Below are positions 8,506 to 17,717 of a stretch of DNA of 64,000 nucleotides, piece after piece. The translations under genes and the position numbers were made by a program. The stretch is taken from assembly GCA_964580055.1 (NCBI GenBank), contig CAZOJI010000024.1, positions 4,265 to 68,264 on the forward strand, written 5' to 3'. Under the pieces are notes generated by a model. The model worked only from the letters and a program-made list of their open reading frames with translations, was not told where the DNA came from and made no database searches. This DNA comes from JBDGYW01 sp964580055. GTDB taxonomy: Bacteria; Gemmatimonadota; Gemmatimonadetes; Gemmatimonadales; GWC2-71-9. Numbering within the stretch: position 1 is the first letter of the stretch; each line of letters opens with the position of its first letter.

Positions 8506-10047
8506 ATGGAGCAAAAAGGATACTTCGTCTCGGACATACCGCGCAGGACCTTTCTCCACAGGACCGTGAAGGGCGGCATCGCGATTGCCGCGGCGCCGAC
8601 CCTAGTGAGTCTGTTGGAGTCCTGCGCCGGTGGCGACCTGTCTACTGCAAGCGCAACGGTCGATGTCGATCGGCAGATACTCGATGCGACGCTTCACCGA
8701 GCGCTTCGCGACGGCGGTGATTTCGCGGATGTATACGTGGAGAAGCGTATCTCCCGGAACATCCGCATGGAGGAGTCCAAATTCAAGAGCGCCGAGTTCG
8801 GTGTGAGCCAGGGCGCGGGCGTCAGGGTCATCTCGGGCGATAAAACGGGGTACGCGTACACCGAGGAGATCACCGAGGAGAATATGGTTCGCGCCGCGGA
8901 GGTGGCTTCCACGATCGCTCGTGGTACCGAGGCCACCCAACCAGTTCCGTTCGCGGGCCCCTCGACCCGTGAGACTTTCACGGCCGTGCAGATGCCGCTG
9001 GAGACGATTGCAGACAACAGGCGCATCAATGTGATCGAGCGCGCCAACCAGGCGGCGTTGGAATACGACGGCCGGATCGCCATGGCGATTGTCGACTACA
9101 ACGACGAGGTACGCGGTCGCCTCATAGCCAACAGTGAAGGCGTATTGCTGAGCGACGAGCTGCCGCTGCTGTTCTTCATTGTTCAGACGCTGGGTGTTGG
9201 TAACGGTACGCGGCACATGGGGCGCGAACGTCTCAGCCGACACAGCGGCTTCGAGATGTTCGACGAGGTTTCCCCCGAAGAAGTCGCTCGTACCTGCGCG
9301 CGCGAGTCCATAGCTATGCTCGAAGCCCAGGACGCGCCCGCGGGACGCATGGACGTTGTAATGCAGAACGGCTGGGGTGGTGTGCTGGTGCACGAAGCGG
9401 TGGGGCATCCGTTGGAAGCCGACAACATAGCGCGTGAGATCGGTGCGTTTACTGGAAAGATGGGTCAGAAGGTGGCAAGCGACGTGTTCACGATGGTGGA
9501 TGACGGGACGCTACCCAACATGCGCGGCACCATCAACTTCGACGATGAGGGGACGCAGGCAAAGCGGAACGTGCTGATCGAAAACGGAGTGCTCAAGAAA
9601 TACATGACGGACGTTCTGTCGGCGAAACAGTTGGGTCTGGGGCGAACCGGCAACGGAAGAAGAGAGAGTTTCAGGTATATCCCGATACCCCGTATGACCA
9701 ACACGTTCATCGATGCGGGCAGTGAGAGCCCCGACGACATCATCAGCTCGACGCAGAACGGCCTTTACGTCCAAAGCCTCAGCGGCGGGAGCGTCAATCC
9801 TATCACCGGTGAGTTCAACTTCACATGCCGGGAGGCGTATCAAATCGAGAATGGGGAGAAGACGACGCCAGTCAAGGGTGCCACTCTGGTAGGGAGTTGC
9901 ATCGAGGTGGTGTCGAACGTCGATGCGGTCGGCAACGATCTGGCGTTCGGACCGGGGATATGCGGCAAGGGGCAAGCGGCCGAGGTGTCGGCCGGCCAGC
10001 CCACCGTGAGAATTCGCGGTATCAACGTCGGCGGAAGCCGAGCATAA
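8506..10047 (+). CDS. tldD: TldD-family metalloprotease with a Tat signal
   Basis: A 513-residue TldD/PmbA-family protein. The ATG at 8506 is preferred over 8476 because AAAGGAG lies 6 nt upstream. The N-terminus carries a twin-arginine motif (PRRTFLHRT, Arg13-Arg14), a hydrophobic stretch and LLESC ending at Cys40, so it may be a Tat substrate and perhaps a lipoprotein. The metal site HEAVGH (296-301) matches the HExxxH of TldD. The C-terminus has the TldD-like CGKGQ...AGQPTVRI block. In Escherichia coli TldD and TldE form a cytoplasmic heterodimeric protease that degrades unfolded peptides; export of the TldD-like subunit here is unusual. tldE follows 34 bp downstream on the same strand, so they are presumably co-transcribed. 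Confidence 0.9.
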   Translation: MEQKGYFVSDIPRRTFLHRTVKGGIAIAAAPTLVSLLESCAGGDLSTASATVDVDRQILDATLHRALRDGGDFADVYVEKRISRNIRMEESKFKSAEFGVSQGAGVRVISGDKTGYAYTEEITEENMVRAAEVASTIARGTEATQPVPFAGPSTRETFTAVQMPLETIADNRRINVIERANQAALEYDGRIAMAIVDYNDEVRGRLIANSEGVLLSDELPLLFFIVQTLGVGNGTRHMGRERLSRHSGFEMFDEVSPEEVARTCARESIAMLEAQDAPAGRMDVVMQNGWGGVLVHEAVGHPLEADNIAREIGAFTGKMGQKVASDVFTMVDDGTLPNMRGTINFDDEGTQAKRNVLIENGVLKKYMTDVLSAKQLGLGRTGNGRRESFRYIPIPRMTNTFIDAGSESPDDIISSTQNGLYVQSLSGGSVNPITGEFNFTCREAYQIENGEKTTPVKGATLVGSCIEVVSNVDAVGNDLAFGPGICGKGQAAEVSAGQPTVRIRGINVGGSRA

Positions 10048-10081
10048 CAACCGGACGCGTAGACGTCAGGGAGACGCAATC

Positions 10082-11416
10082 ATGCAGCAAGAGAATCTAC
10101 CGCAAGAGCTCGTTGATAGATGCCAAGGCAGAGGTGCGGACGCCGCCGAGGTTGTTCTGGAGACGAGTAGAAGACTGAGCATCGAGGTAAGGAACGGAGA
10201 GTTGGAGAAGGTCCAGGAGTCGTCTTCGCATGGAGTCGGGTTCCGCGTGTTCAAAGACAACAAGATCGGGTTTGCGCACAGCAACGATCTGTCGGACGCC
10301 TCAATCGATGAGGCTATAGAGAGCGCTGTGACTTTTTCCCGTTACATGACCGCGGACGAGCACAATATCCTGCCGAGCGATACCGGCATTACCGAAGTAG
10401 AGGGTTTGTATGATCCGTCCATCGCGGTGAATTCAATGGACTCGAAGATCGAGCTCATCACTGAGGCCGAACAGCTCGCAATGCGCGATCGACGCATTAC
10501 CAAGAGCGATGGCGCCCGGTACAACGAAGGTGACGGTACTTTGAGCCTGGCCAATTCGAATGGCCTCGCGAAGGACTATCGCTACTCCTACTGCGGGTTC
10601 GGTGTAACCGTGGTCGCCGAAAGAGGTGATGAAAAGTCGTCGGGAGGCGAGGGCTGTACTCGCCGCTTCTTCGCCGATCTGCGTCCTCCGGCCGAGGTTG
10701 CAGAAGAGGCGGCACGCAGCGCCTACGAGATGCTCGATCCGCGGATGGTACAGACGCAGCGCGCACCTGTGATTTTCGACCGCGACGTGGCGTATGCGTT
10801 ACTCGGCGGGATTCTGGGGGCCATCAACGGTGAGCGTGTCCTTCAGGGCGCGAGCTTTCTCGAGGACAAGGTCGGCGAGAGGATAGGCTCCGAGTTGATG
10901 ACAATCGTGGACGATGGCACGAGGGCGAAAGGTCTGGCCAGCAGTCCCTTCGACGGCGAGGGCGTGCCGACGCAACGCCGCACTGTCGTCGATAGGGGCA
11001 TACTTCAGGGGTTCATGTACAACACCATCGTGGCCTCCCGGGCGGGAGTCGAGAGTACCGGGAACGCCTCCAGAGGAGGGTTCGCAAGCCTGCCCGGTAT
11101 CGGACCACACAACTTCTACGTGGCGGCAGGCGACACCGATCCGCAGAGCATGATTCGAGCGACCCGGAACGGGCTTTATTTGAAGGGAGTCACGGGGTAC
11201 GGTATCAACCCGGTGAGCGGCAACTTCAGCGGTGGCGCGCAGGGGTTCTGGATTCGGAACGGCCGCATCGCATTCCCAGTCCGCGGACTCACTATCGCCT
11301 CCACGGCTAACGAGATGTTGAATGGTATCGACATGCTGGGCAACGATCTCGATCTGAACCGAACGATGACGGCGCCGACCCTCAGGATCTCGGAGATGCA
11401 GATAGGTGGGGAGTAA
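10082..11416 (+). CDS. pmbA: TldE/PmbA-family partner of TldD
   Basis: 444 residues, PmbA/TldE family. The N-terminal domain (EVRNGELEKVQESSSHGVGFRVF) and the C-terminal domain ending in GNDLDLNRTMTAPTLRI are characteristic. It lacks the HExxxH zinc motif, as TldE proteins do, and should be the non-catalytic partner of the TldD encoded 34 bp upstream. No signal peptide is visible (it starts MQQENLPQELVDRCQGRGAD), in contrast to the Tat-bearing TldD. That leaves it unclear whether the two meet in the same compartment. The gene ends in a convergent gap filled with short word repeats facing the second BNR paralog. Confidence 0.9.
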   Translation: MQQENLPQELVDRCQGRGADAAEVVLETSRRLSIEVRNGELEKVQESSSHGVGFRVFKDNKIGFAHSNDLSDASIDEAIESAVTFSRYMTADEHNILPSDTGITEVEGLYDPSIAVNSMDSKIELITEAEQLAMRDRRITKSDGARYNEGDGTLSLANSNGLAKDYRYSYCGFGVTVVAERGDEKSSGGEGCTRRFFADLRPPAEVAEEAARSAYEMLDPRMVQTQRAPVIFDRDVAYALLGGILGAINGERVLQGASFLEDKVGERIGSELMTIVDDGTRAKGLASSPFDGEGVPTQRRTVVDRGILQGFMYNTIVASRAGVESTGNASRGGFASLPGIGPHNFYVAAGDTDPQSMIRATRNGLYLKGVTGYGINPVSGNFSGGAQGFWIRNGRIAFPVRGLTIASTANEMLNGIDMLGNDLDLNRTMTAPTLRISEMQIGGE

Positions 11417-11580
11417 TGAGTGGTAAGTGGTGAGTGGGGGAAGAAGAGTATTCGGCATCGTCTAGGCCTGACTGAGCCAGACGGGTAGAGCTGAGGCGGA
11501 AGAACCCCCCGGCCCTACTCGCCTACTCGCCTACTCACCGCTCACCGCTCACCACTCACCACTCACCTCTCCCCCCGCTC
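11417..11580. repeat. Word repeat B in the convergent gap tldE/BNR paralog 2
   Basis: The left end has 6-8 nt words built on gagtggt/aagtggtgagt (11417-11440). The right end (11514-11580) has tandem copies of ctactcgc, then gctcacc/actcacc units. The two ends are roughly reverse complements and could fold into a long imperfect stem with a ~75-nt loop. The array overlaps the last codons of the - strand gene. It may serve as a bidirectional terminator; that is inference. Confidence 0.75.
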
Positions 11581-14500
11581 ACCTCCAGTTCGGAATCCTC
11601 CCGCTAGTCCACGGGGCGCCGGCCGCTTCCGCAGTGTCCTCGATCCGTTTCATGTCCACTTCGATCAGAGTTGTGAGGCGCGTCAGAATCGAGCCAAACT
11701 CGCTAGCCACGATGTCGTACTGCTCGCGGTGCAAGCCGGTGACCTCGTGCAGGAGACCTCCCCAGCCACCGGTGAATCGACGTAGCCTGCCAATCAAAGA
11801 CGGCGGGGTAGGCTCGTTTCTTCGAGCGATGGTCGGGTCGCCGGACATGGCCCACTGTACCTCGCGGAGACTGTTCTTCAAGGCGGCGAGATCTTCCCGA
11901 ATCTGCGGGTCGATATTGGGTGTTCGGTCGAGCGCCTGTTCTAGAAGCTCAACTCGGCTCATCGCCTCACCGGCGGCGGCATAGGCTCCAAGGACCGCCC
12001 GTTGCAGGCTGGCCGCCTGCTGCTCGAATGCCAAAACCTCGGCTGAGCGTCGATTGTCCACGTCGTCCAGCAAATATACCTCGAAGCTCTGGGGGGCGCC
12101 GACCGGCGTTGTTTCACCCCGTACCTTCTTCGCAAGCGAAACCGTGTAGGTGCCGGGCACCACGTACGGCCCGGCCTCGCCTCCGCCGCTCCCGCTTCTG
12201 ACAGGGGCTTTGGACGGGTACCTGAGATCCCAGACCAATCGAGTCAAGCCGGAAGACGTGCCGCCAGTGAGGCGCCTTACTGCACGGCCTTCAGGGTCGC
12301 TGACGGTGAGAATCATCTGCGGATCTTCCTCGGTGTCCTCCATTCTCAGTGAGTCCCACGAGGGGTAGGTGACGTCCTCGCCTCGTCTGGCAGCCGCTTG
12401 ATCCGCACGTTGCCGTTCCTCACGCAAAGAACGGATTGGTTCCTTCAGGTAGTAGTAGAATACTGCGCCCACCGGCGGGTTATCGCGGGTGAAAAAGCGC
12501 GCTCCCTGCCAACTCGCGTCAGGCCTCGATTCCACGAAGAGCGGGGTGGGCTTGACTGGCAGCAGCGCGCCGTCGCTCGCGAGCAGGTCAGGCGTCAGGG
12601 CGCGAAGTGTCTCGAGGTCGTCGAGGATGTAGAAGCCGCGACCGAACGTGGCGATCACGAGATCGTCGTGCTGCGTCTGGAACACCATGTCTCGCACGAA
12701 GATGGTTGGCAGTCCTCCGCGGAGGCGGGTCCACTGGTCGCCCCCGTCTTTGGAGAAATAGATGCCGAATTCTGTGCCCGCGAACAGCAGGTTCGGGTCC
12801 TTGTAGTCCTCGAGTATGGTGTACACGGTGCCGCGTTCGGGCAGATCACTGTGGATTACCTCCCAGTTCCGCCCCAAATCGGTGCTCCTGGCGATGTATG
12901 GGTGATAGTCTCCGGCCTTGTGGTTGTCAAAAGCTACGTACACGGTATTGGGGTCGTGCCACGAGGGCTGAATGTCGGTTATGAACGTGGTATCGGGCAC
13001 GGCTCTGCCGATGGACGGTATCGCACGCCAATTCTCGCCGCCGTCTTCGCTGATCTGGATCATCCCGTCGTCGGTACCTGCGAAGAGCAGCCCTTCTCGC
13101 AGCGGGGACTCCGCGAGGCTCACGACGGCTCCCCACATGGATGTGGATACGTTCTTGGCGACTGCATCGACGCCCCATACGCGCCCCATCACCTTCAGAC
13201 GATTACGGTCGATCTGCTTGGTGAGATCCGGGCTCACAGTCCGCCAACTACTGCCGCGGTCGTCGCTCCGGAATATGCGGTTGGCCGCGAAGTAGAGTCG
13301 GGACGGCGAATGCGGACTAATGATGAGCGGGGTGTCCCAGTGCCACGTGAGGGGTCCCTCTCCCGGGTCCGGCTCCGGACGGATGGATACCCGCTCGCCG
13401 GTGGCGAGGTTCAACCGCACCAGCCCCGCGTACTGCGATTCGGCATAGATGATGTTGGAATCGACGGGATCGATCCGAGTGTAGAATCCGTCGCCACCCC
13501 GGGTGAGGAACCAGTCGCCGTTAGTGCCGCCCATGCTGGTGCGCGTGCGTGACGGGCCTCCGAACGAGCTGTTGTCTTGAGTGCCACCAAAGACCCGATA
13601 AAACGGGCGGGTGCTGTCGACTTCGACCCGGTAGAACTGACCGAGTGGAAGGTTCTGGAAGAAGTCGTAGGTGTTGCCGCGGTCGAAGCTTTCGTACAAG
13701 CCTCCGTCGCAGCCTAGTATCAGGTGGTGGTTGTTGCCGGGATCGATCCAGAGCGCCTGGTTGTCGACGTGCTTGTCTGCCTCACCGAGGCGCTCGAAGT
13801 TGCGACCGCCGTCCTCGCTGATCCAGTTGTACGTGTCCATCGAGTATACTCGGTCGACTTTGACGGGATCGGCTTCGATCTCCTGATAGTAGAGGCCGAT
13901 CGTCGTGTGGTCGCTCATACGCTCCCAGTTGACACCGTTGTCCTGCGAGCGGTAGAAGCCGCCGTTCTCCGCGGCCTCGACGATCGCGTAGACGACGTCG
14001 GGATCCACTGGAGAAATGGCTAGCCCAATGCGTCCCAGGTCACCACTAGGAAGCCCGCGCTGCGACTCGGTCCAGGTTGCGCCGCCGTCTGTCGACCTAT
14101 GTATGCCTGACTCAGGACCTCCGGCGATGTATGCGAACTGCCGCCGTGCGCGCTGCCACGTGGTCGCAATCAGCACGTCAGGGTTGCGCGGGTCCATCAC
14201 GAGGTCGCTCACACCGGTCCACTCTCCAGCGTCGAGGATCTTCTCCCATGTATCTCCGCCGTCAGTGGTCTTGTAGAGACCACGGTCCCCACCGCCGTTG
14301 AAGACAGGACCCTGAGAGGCGACATAGACTATGTTGGAGTTCCGCGGGTCGACGATGATCCTGCCTATGTGCTCAGATTGCGGAAGACCGACATTCTCCC
14401 AGTTGCGGCCGCCGTCGATCGACTTGTATACACCGTCGCCGTAGGAGACCGATCGCTGGGCGTTGTTTTCGCCGGTGCCGACCCATACGACGTTCGAATT

Positions 14501-14860
14501 ATTGGGATCGATCGTAACCGTGCCTATCGAATAAGATCCCTCGTTGTCGAATATCGGCGAGAAGGTAGTGCCGGCGTTGGTCGTCTTCCAAAGTCCGCCC
14601 GATGCGGTTGCCACATACCAGGTGTGTTTGTCTGTGGGATCGACCGTGACGTCACTGATACGACCGGACACTACTGCCGGGCCGATGGAACGAAAACGGA
14701 GGCCGCTCACTGCTGTAGCGAGCGGGTCTCTCGCGCTTGCGGAATCGGAGTCGTCCGGTCCGCCACGGCGGCCCCGCTGGGCGTCAGCGGGGACAATGGC
14801 GGTCACGATCGCGATGGTCGCGAGAATGAGCACGATTCTTGGATTTCTCTTAGAAGACAT
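11579..14860 (-). CDS. Exported BNR/sortilin-like repeat protein (paralog 2)
   Basis: 1,093 residues with a Sec signal peptide (MSSKRNPRIVLILATIAIVTAIVPADAQ). It has the same architecture as the gene at 5014: an opening block FRSIGPAVVSGRISDV followed by YVATASGGLWKTTNAGTTF, then Asp-box repeats (SIDGGRNWE, TTDGGDTWE, STDGGATWT, SEDGGENWR). Next come a charged linker and a C-terminal domain with PGTYTVSLAKKV. Unlike paralog 1 it ends in a helical region of about 130 residues with a likely coiled coil (SRVELLEQALDRTPNID onwards). It is probably an exported propeller protein of unproven activity. It converges on tldE across word repeat B. Confidence 0.85.
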   Translation of the reverse strand: MSSKRNPRIVLILATIAIVTAIVPADAQRGRRGGPDDSDSASARDPLATAVSGLRFRSIGPAVVSGRISDVTVDPTDKHTWYVATASGGLWKTTNAGTTFSPIFDNEGSYSIGTVTIDPNNSNVVWVGTGENNAQRSVSYGDGVYKSIDGGRNWENVGLPQSEHIGRIIVDPRNSNIVYVASQGPVFNGGGDRGLYKTTDGGDTWEKILDAGEWTGVSDLVMDPRNPDVLIATTWQRARRQFAYIAGGPESGIHRSTDGGATWTESQRGLPSGDLGRIGLAISPVDPDVVYAIVEAAENGGFYRSQDNGVNWERMSDHTTIGLYYQEIEADPVKVDRVYSMDTYNWISEDGGRNFERLGEADKHVDNQALWIDPGNNHHLILGCDGGLYESFDRGNTYDFFQNLPLGQFYRVEVDSTRPFYRVFGGTQDNSSFGGPSRTRTSMGGTNGDWFLTRGGDGFYTRIDPVDSNIIYAESQYAGLVRLNLATGERVSIRPEPDPGEGPLTWHWDTPLIISPHSPSRLYFAANRIFRSDDRGSSWRTVSPDLTKQIDRNRLKVMGRVWGVDAVAKNVSTSMWGAVVSLAESPLREGLLFAGTDDGMIQISEDGGENWRAIPSIGRAVPDTTFITDIQPSWHDPNTVYVAFDNHKAGDYHPYIARSTDLGRNWEVIHSDLPERGTVYTILEDYKDPNLLFAGTEFGIYFSKDGGDQWTRLRGGLPTIFVRDMVFQTQHDDLVIATFGRGFYILDDLETLRALTPDLLASDGALLPVKPTPLFVESRPDASWQGARFFTRDNPPVGAVFYYYLKEPIRSLREERQRADQAAARRGEDVTYPSWDSLRMEDTEEDPQMILTVSDPEGRAVRRLTGGTSSGLTRLVWDLRYPSKAPVRSGSGGGEAGPYVVPGTYTVSLAKKVRGETTPVGAPQSFEVYLLDDVDNRRSAEVLAFEQQAASLQRAVLGAYAAAGEAMSRVELLEQALDRTPNIDPQIREDLAALKNSLREVQWAMSGDPTIARRNEPTPPSLIGRLRRFTGGWGGLLHEVTGLHREQYDIVASEFGSILTRLTTLIEVDMKRIEDTAEAAGAPWTSGRIPNWR

Positions 14861-15149
14861 GGGCTTTCAGACCTCGTGCTGTTGGTGAGCAGAAAGTGAA
14901 CCGCACCGCTCGGGCTGGTTTCGGATAGTCAAAGAAAGTACACGCGTGGCGCAGCTCGTGCACGTCCTGACGGAGCTCGAGCTCGAGCTGTAAGCCTCGG
15001 GGGTTCTAGGCGTACTCGAAGCGTTTGAGTGTACAGGTCGGATATCCAGGATTCACCGATACTGGTACGCAGCGGTGCCGGCCGGCTCGTTTCGAAGGGC
15101 CGACTGGATCAGGAGCTGCCTTCGCTCCGCAGAGTTGCTCGTCCGTGCA

Positions 15150-17522
15150 CTAGAATCGAACCGTGTAATTGATCTTCATCGTCGCGCCTCGTGAAAGCGT
15201 CGTGAGCCGGAACCTGTCCAGCAGTCCGCCGTTCATGTTCTCCCAGTTGTGCGTGTATACCAGAAACAGTTCGCTGCCCGGCTTGATGATCCAACGGAAT
15301 TTCGAGAACAGGCCGACGATCTCGGAGACGTCATCGTATTGTAGGTTGTTTGTGAAAGACATCCACGGGCTCATCTGCCACTTGGTGTCACTGCGGATCA
15401 CGTTTGTGGTAAAGTCACCTTCGGGCAGCGAGACGTTGTTCCACTCATACTCGACTTCCTGGCTGATACCTGAGACCGGTCGAACCGATAGATCGACCGA
15501 GTACTCGTGTTTGCTCCCGGACCAGAACTCGCCGCCGGAAGCTCGGAGTCTTGTCGAGATCTTCCGTTTGCTGGCCGTCATCAGAAAAGCCTGCCAACTC
15601 AATACCTCGTAGTCGCCGATTGGAATTGTCACGCCGTCATGAATATCGAAATCTTCGTCGAGGCGCTCGCGCAGGTGCTTCACCTCCACATTGAACCCGT
15701 CGCCGCTGTGGAAGTCGATGCCGAGCAGAGTGATATCAGTCTGCTGCGTTTCCCTCTCCCAACCCATGTTCATCAGGTATTGGAATCGAACCTGCCACCT
15801 CAGCTGTCGAATACCCAGCAGGTCGTTGGGCCTTGGAGCAAATGTGAGTGTGGGTTGGAGTCGCCTGAATCCGTTTCTTGGTGTGAACCCCACTGCCGGC
15901 TCAAAACCCTCACCGAGTTCACGGTATGAAGTGTGAAACTCCCAGATGTCGTTGGGATAGTTGATGCGAATGCCGCGGGCGGTGAGATCGTCCAACGTCG
16001 AGGTTCCACCCGCAACCGGGTCTGTGTGTCCCACGAAGAACGCCTCGAATTGAAAGTTCTTGTCTCCCATGAATTTGGAGGTGAAGAAATCGAGATCAGC
16101 GGCGAAGGTGTGGCGGTCCGGCGGCGCGATCCCATCCACGTCTGCCGCGGTGGCGCGCCGAGTGTACATGGCTCCGATGGTGGACTGCTCGAGTATGGTA
16201 CGCTTGACGCGGACCACGCTGAAATCTTCCGGCTGGATGTCGGTTGGGTCCGAATCATCGACCATCGCTTCGGAGCCGGTGTGGACGTGCACGACTCCAA
16301 TCTCGTTGCGACCGATCTGGCCGCCCAGACGGGCACCGAAGAGGATGGGAACCGGTTTTCCCTCGTACAGACCGATGTCGCGGCTGAAATACGGAGTAAC
16401 GCCGCTGCGCGGCGAGAAGCTGAACACGCCTGATCCCTCGAGGAAGAAATCCCTCTTCTCGGGGAAATGGAGCGGGAACCTGGTCAGGTTTACCCGTCTT
16501 TCGTCGGATTCAACCTCAGCGAAGTCAGTGTTGACGGTCACCGCCGCTCGGAGACTCGGCGTGAGGTTGTACGAGATGTCTATTCCGGCGTCCAGAGGGA
16601 ATTTCGTGGGATCAGTGTTGTCCGGTGTGTGTGTCCAGCCTGCGAGGGTATAGGGGACGGCCTCCAGCCCGAGGCCCTGTGACATACCGCGCAGACCTGT
16701 CAATCGTCCGGCATGTACTGGGCGAGTGAACTCTTGGTTGCGACGGTATCCGTTCCAACGCATTTCCTCCTGCTTGCGGCGTACCGTGCGATGGAAGTTG
16801 ATACCCCAGGTATCCTGCTCGGGATTGAAGTTGAGAGTGCCAAAGGGAATTCGGATTTCCGCCATCCACCCTTCACTGTTGCTGGTTACCCGGGCCTCCC
16901 AGATGCCATCCCATGACTTGTTGACATCGAACCCTCCGAATCCATCACCACCGCCGCCGCCCAACAAACCGTCACCCATCAATCCGGCCGGGTTGACCTC
17001 GAAGAAATAGCCGGTACGACCGTCCAGAAACGTATCGAGAATCCACATGAACCTGTCGTCGGTCATGAGAAACGCGTCACGTTCCTTTTGGTAGGCAATG
17101 ATGCCGTCGGGATTCGAGTCGTACAACGTCGCGCCTATGTAGAGATGGTCGGCATCGTAGGCGACGTGTACCTCGGTGACTTCGGTCGCGGGTTCTCCCT
17201 CATCGGGATTCACCTGCCGAAAGCCGGTCGCCGGCGTACCTCGCTGCCAAAACGGCTCGTCGAGCCTGCCGTCGAGCTGCACATTTTCATCGTCGTCGAG
17301 CCGGACAGCGGCAATCGATCGTGACTCGTTGCCACTTTCCCGGTCTTGCTGGCCAACAGCCGGGTTTACTACCAAGAGCGTGATTACAGCCGATGCTGCA
17401 ACGCGACCGAATCCGCGGCGAAGAGACTCCGCGTTGGGCGAGGTCTTTGGCTGCGATTTGAACTGATCGTCAATGGGAAGCTTGCATCTACTGATGTGAG
17501 AACGAGCGAACGCAGGCACCAC
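15150..17522 (-). CDS. DUF5916-type beta-barrel protein with N-terminal CBM9-like domain
   Basis: About 790 residues. After a hydrophobic export segment (GRVAASAVITLLVVNPAVGQ) comes a CBM9-like fold (VQLDGRLDEPFWQR, VHVAYDADHLYIGA, RIPFGTLNFNP, WGINFHRTVRRKQEE). The long remainder is a DUF5916 domain rich in alternating beta strands and ends in Phe (KINYTVRF), as expected for an outer-membrane barrel. The family is common in Bacteroidota and Gemmatimonadota, often beside peptidases; its function is unknown. The start is unclear: the frame is open back to 17642 (GTG), and no ATG precedes the signal segment. I use the GTG at 17522, which still leaves an unusually long n-region. It diverges from the D-aminoacylase gene. 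Confidence 0.8.
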   Translation of the reverse strand: MVPAFARSHISRCKLPIDDQFKSQPKTSPNAESLRRGFGRVAASAVITLLVVNPAVGQQDRESGNESRSIAAVRLDDDENVQLDGRLDEPFWQRGTPATGFRQVNPDEGEPATEVTEVHVAYDADHLYIGATLYDSNPDGIIAYQKERDAFLMTDDRFMWILDTFLDGRTGYFFEVNPAGLMGDGLLGGGGGDGFGGFDVNKSWDGIWEARVTSNSEGWMAEIRIPFGTLNFNPEQDTWGINFHRTVRRKQEEMRWNGYRRNQEFTRPVHAGRLTGLRGMSQGLGLEAVPYTLAGWTHTPDNTDPTKFPLDAGIDISYNLTPSLRAAVTVNTDFAEVESDERRVNLTRFPLHFPEKRDFFLEGSGVFSFSPRSGVTPYFSRDIGLYEGKPVPILFGARLGGQIGRNEIGVVHVHTGSEAMVDDSDPTDIQPEDFSVVRVKRTILEQSTIGAMYTRRATAADVDGIAPPDRHTFAADLDFFTSKFMGDKNFQFEAFFVGHTDPVAGGTSTLDDLTARGIRINYPNDIWEFHTSYRELGEGFEPAVGFTPRNGFRRLQPTLTFAPRPNDLLGIRQLRWQVRFQYLMNMGWERETQQTDITLLGIDFHSGDGFNVEVKHLRERLDEDFDIHDGVTIPIGDYEVLSWQAFLMTASKRKISTRLRASGGEFWSGSKHEYSVDLSVRPVSGISQEVEYEWNNVSLPEGDFTTNVIRSDTKWQMSPWMSFTNNLQYDDVSEIVGLFSKFRWIIKPGSELFLVYTHNWENMNGGLLDRFRLTTLSRGATMKINYTVRF

Positions 17523-17717
17523 ACCCCCGCATCTATATGAAAAGGGCTTCAGTTGTAGGTGTTGATTATACGCAGAGATCGCGAAAGATGTTGAGGATGG
17601 GAGCGAAGAACGGCGAGCGGTGCGAGTGGAACGCCCGGACACTAGCGCCCACCGACTCCATACGCGAACTTGCCGTGGATAATTCGGTGCAACTACACGT
17701 CAACCAGGGTTTCCACA

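Noticed and set aside
12398..13552. 384-residue open frame on the + strand
   Set aside because: It is antisense to BNR paralog 2, whose repeats and signal peptide are clear; the translation has no domain-like sequence and arises from GC-rich codon bias.
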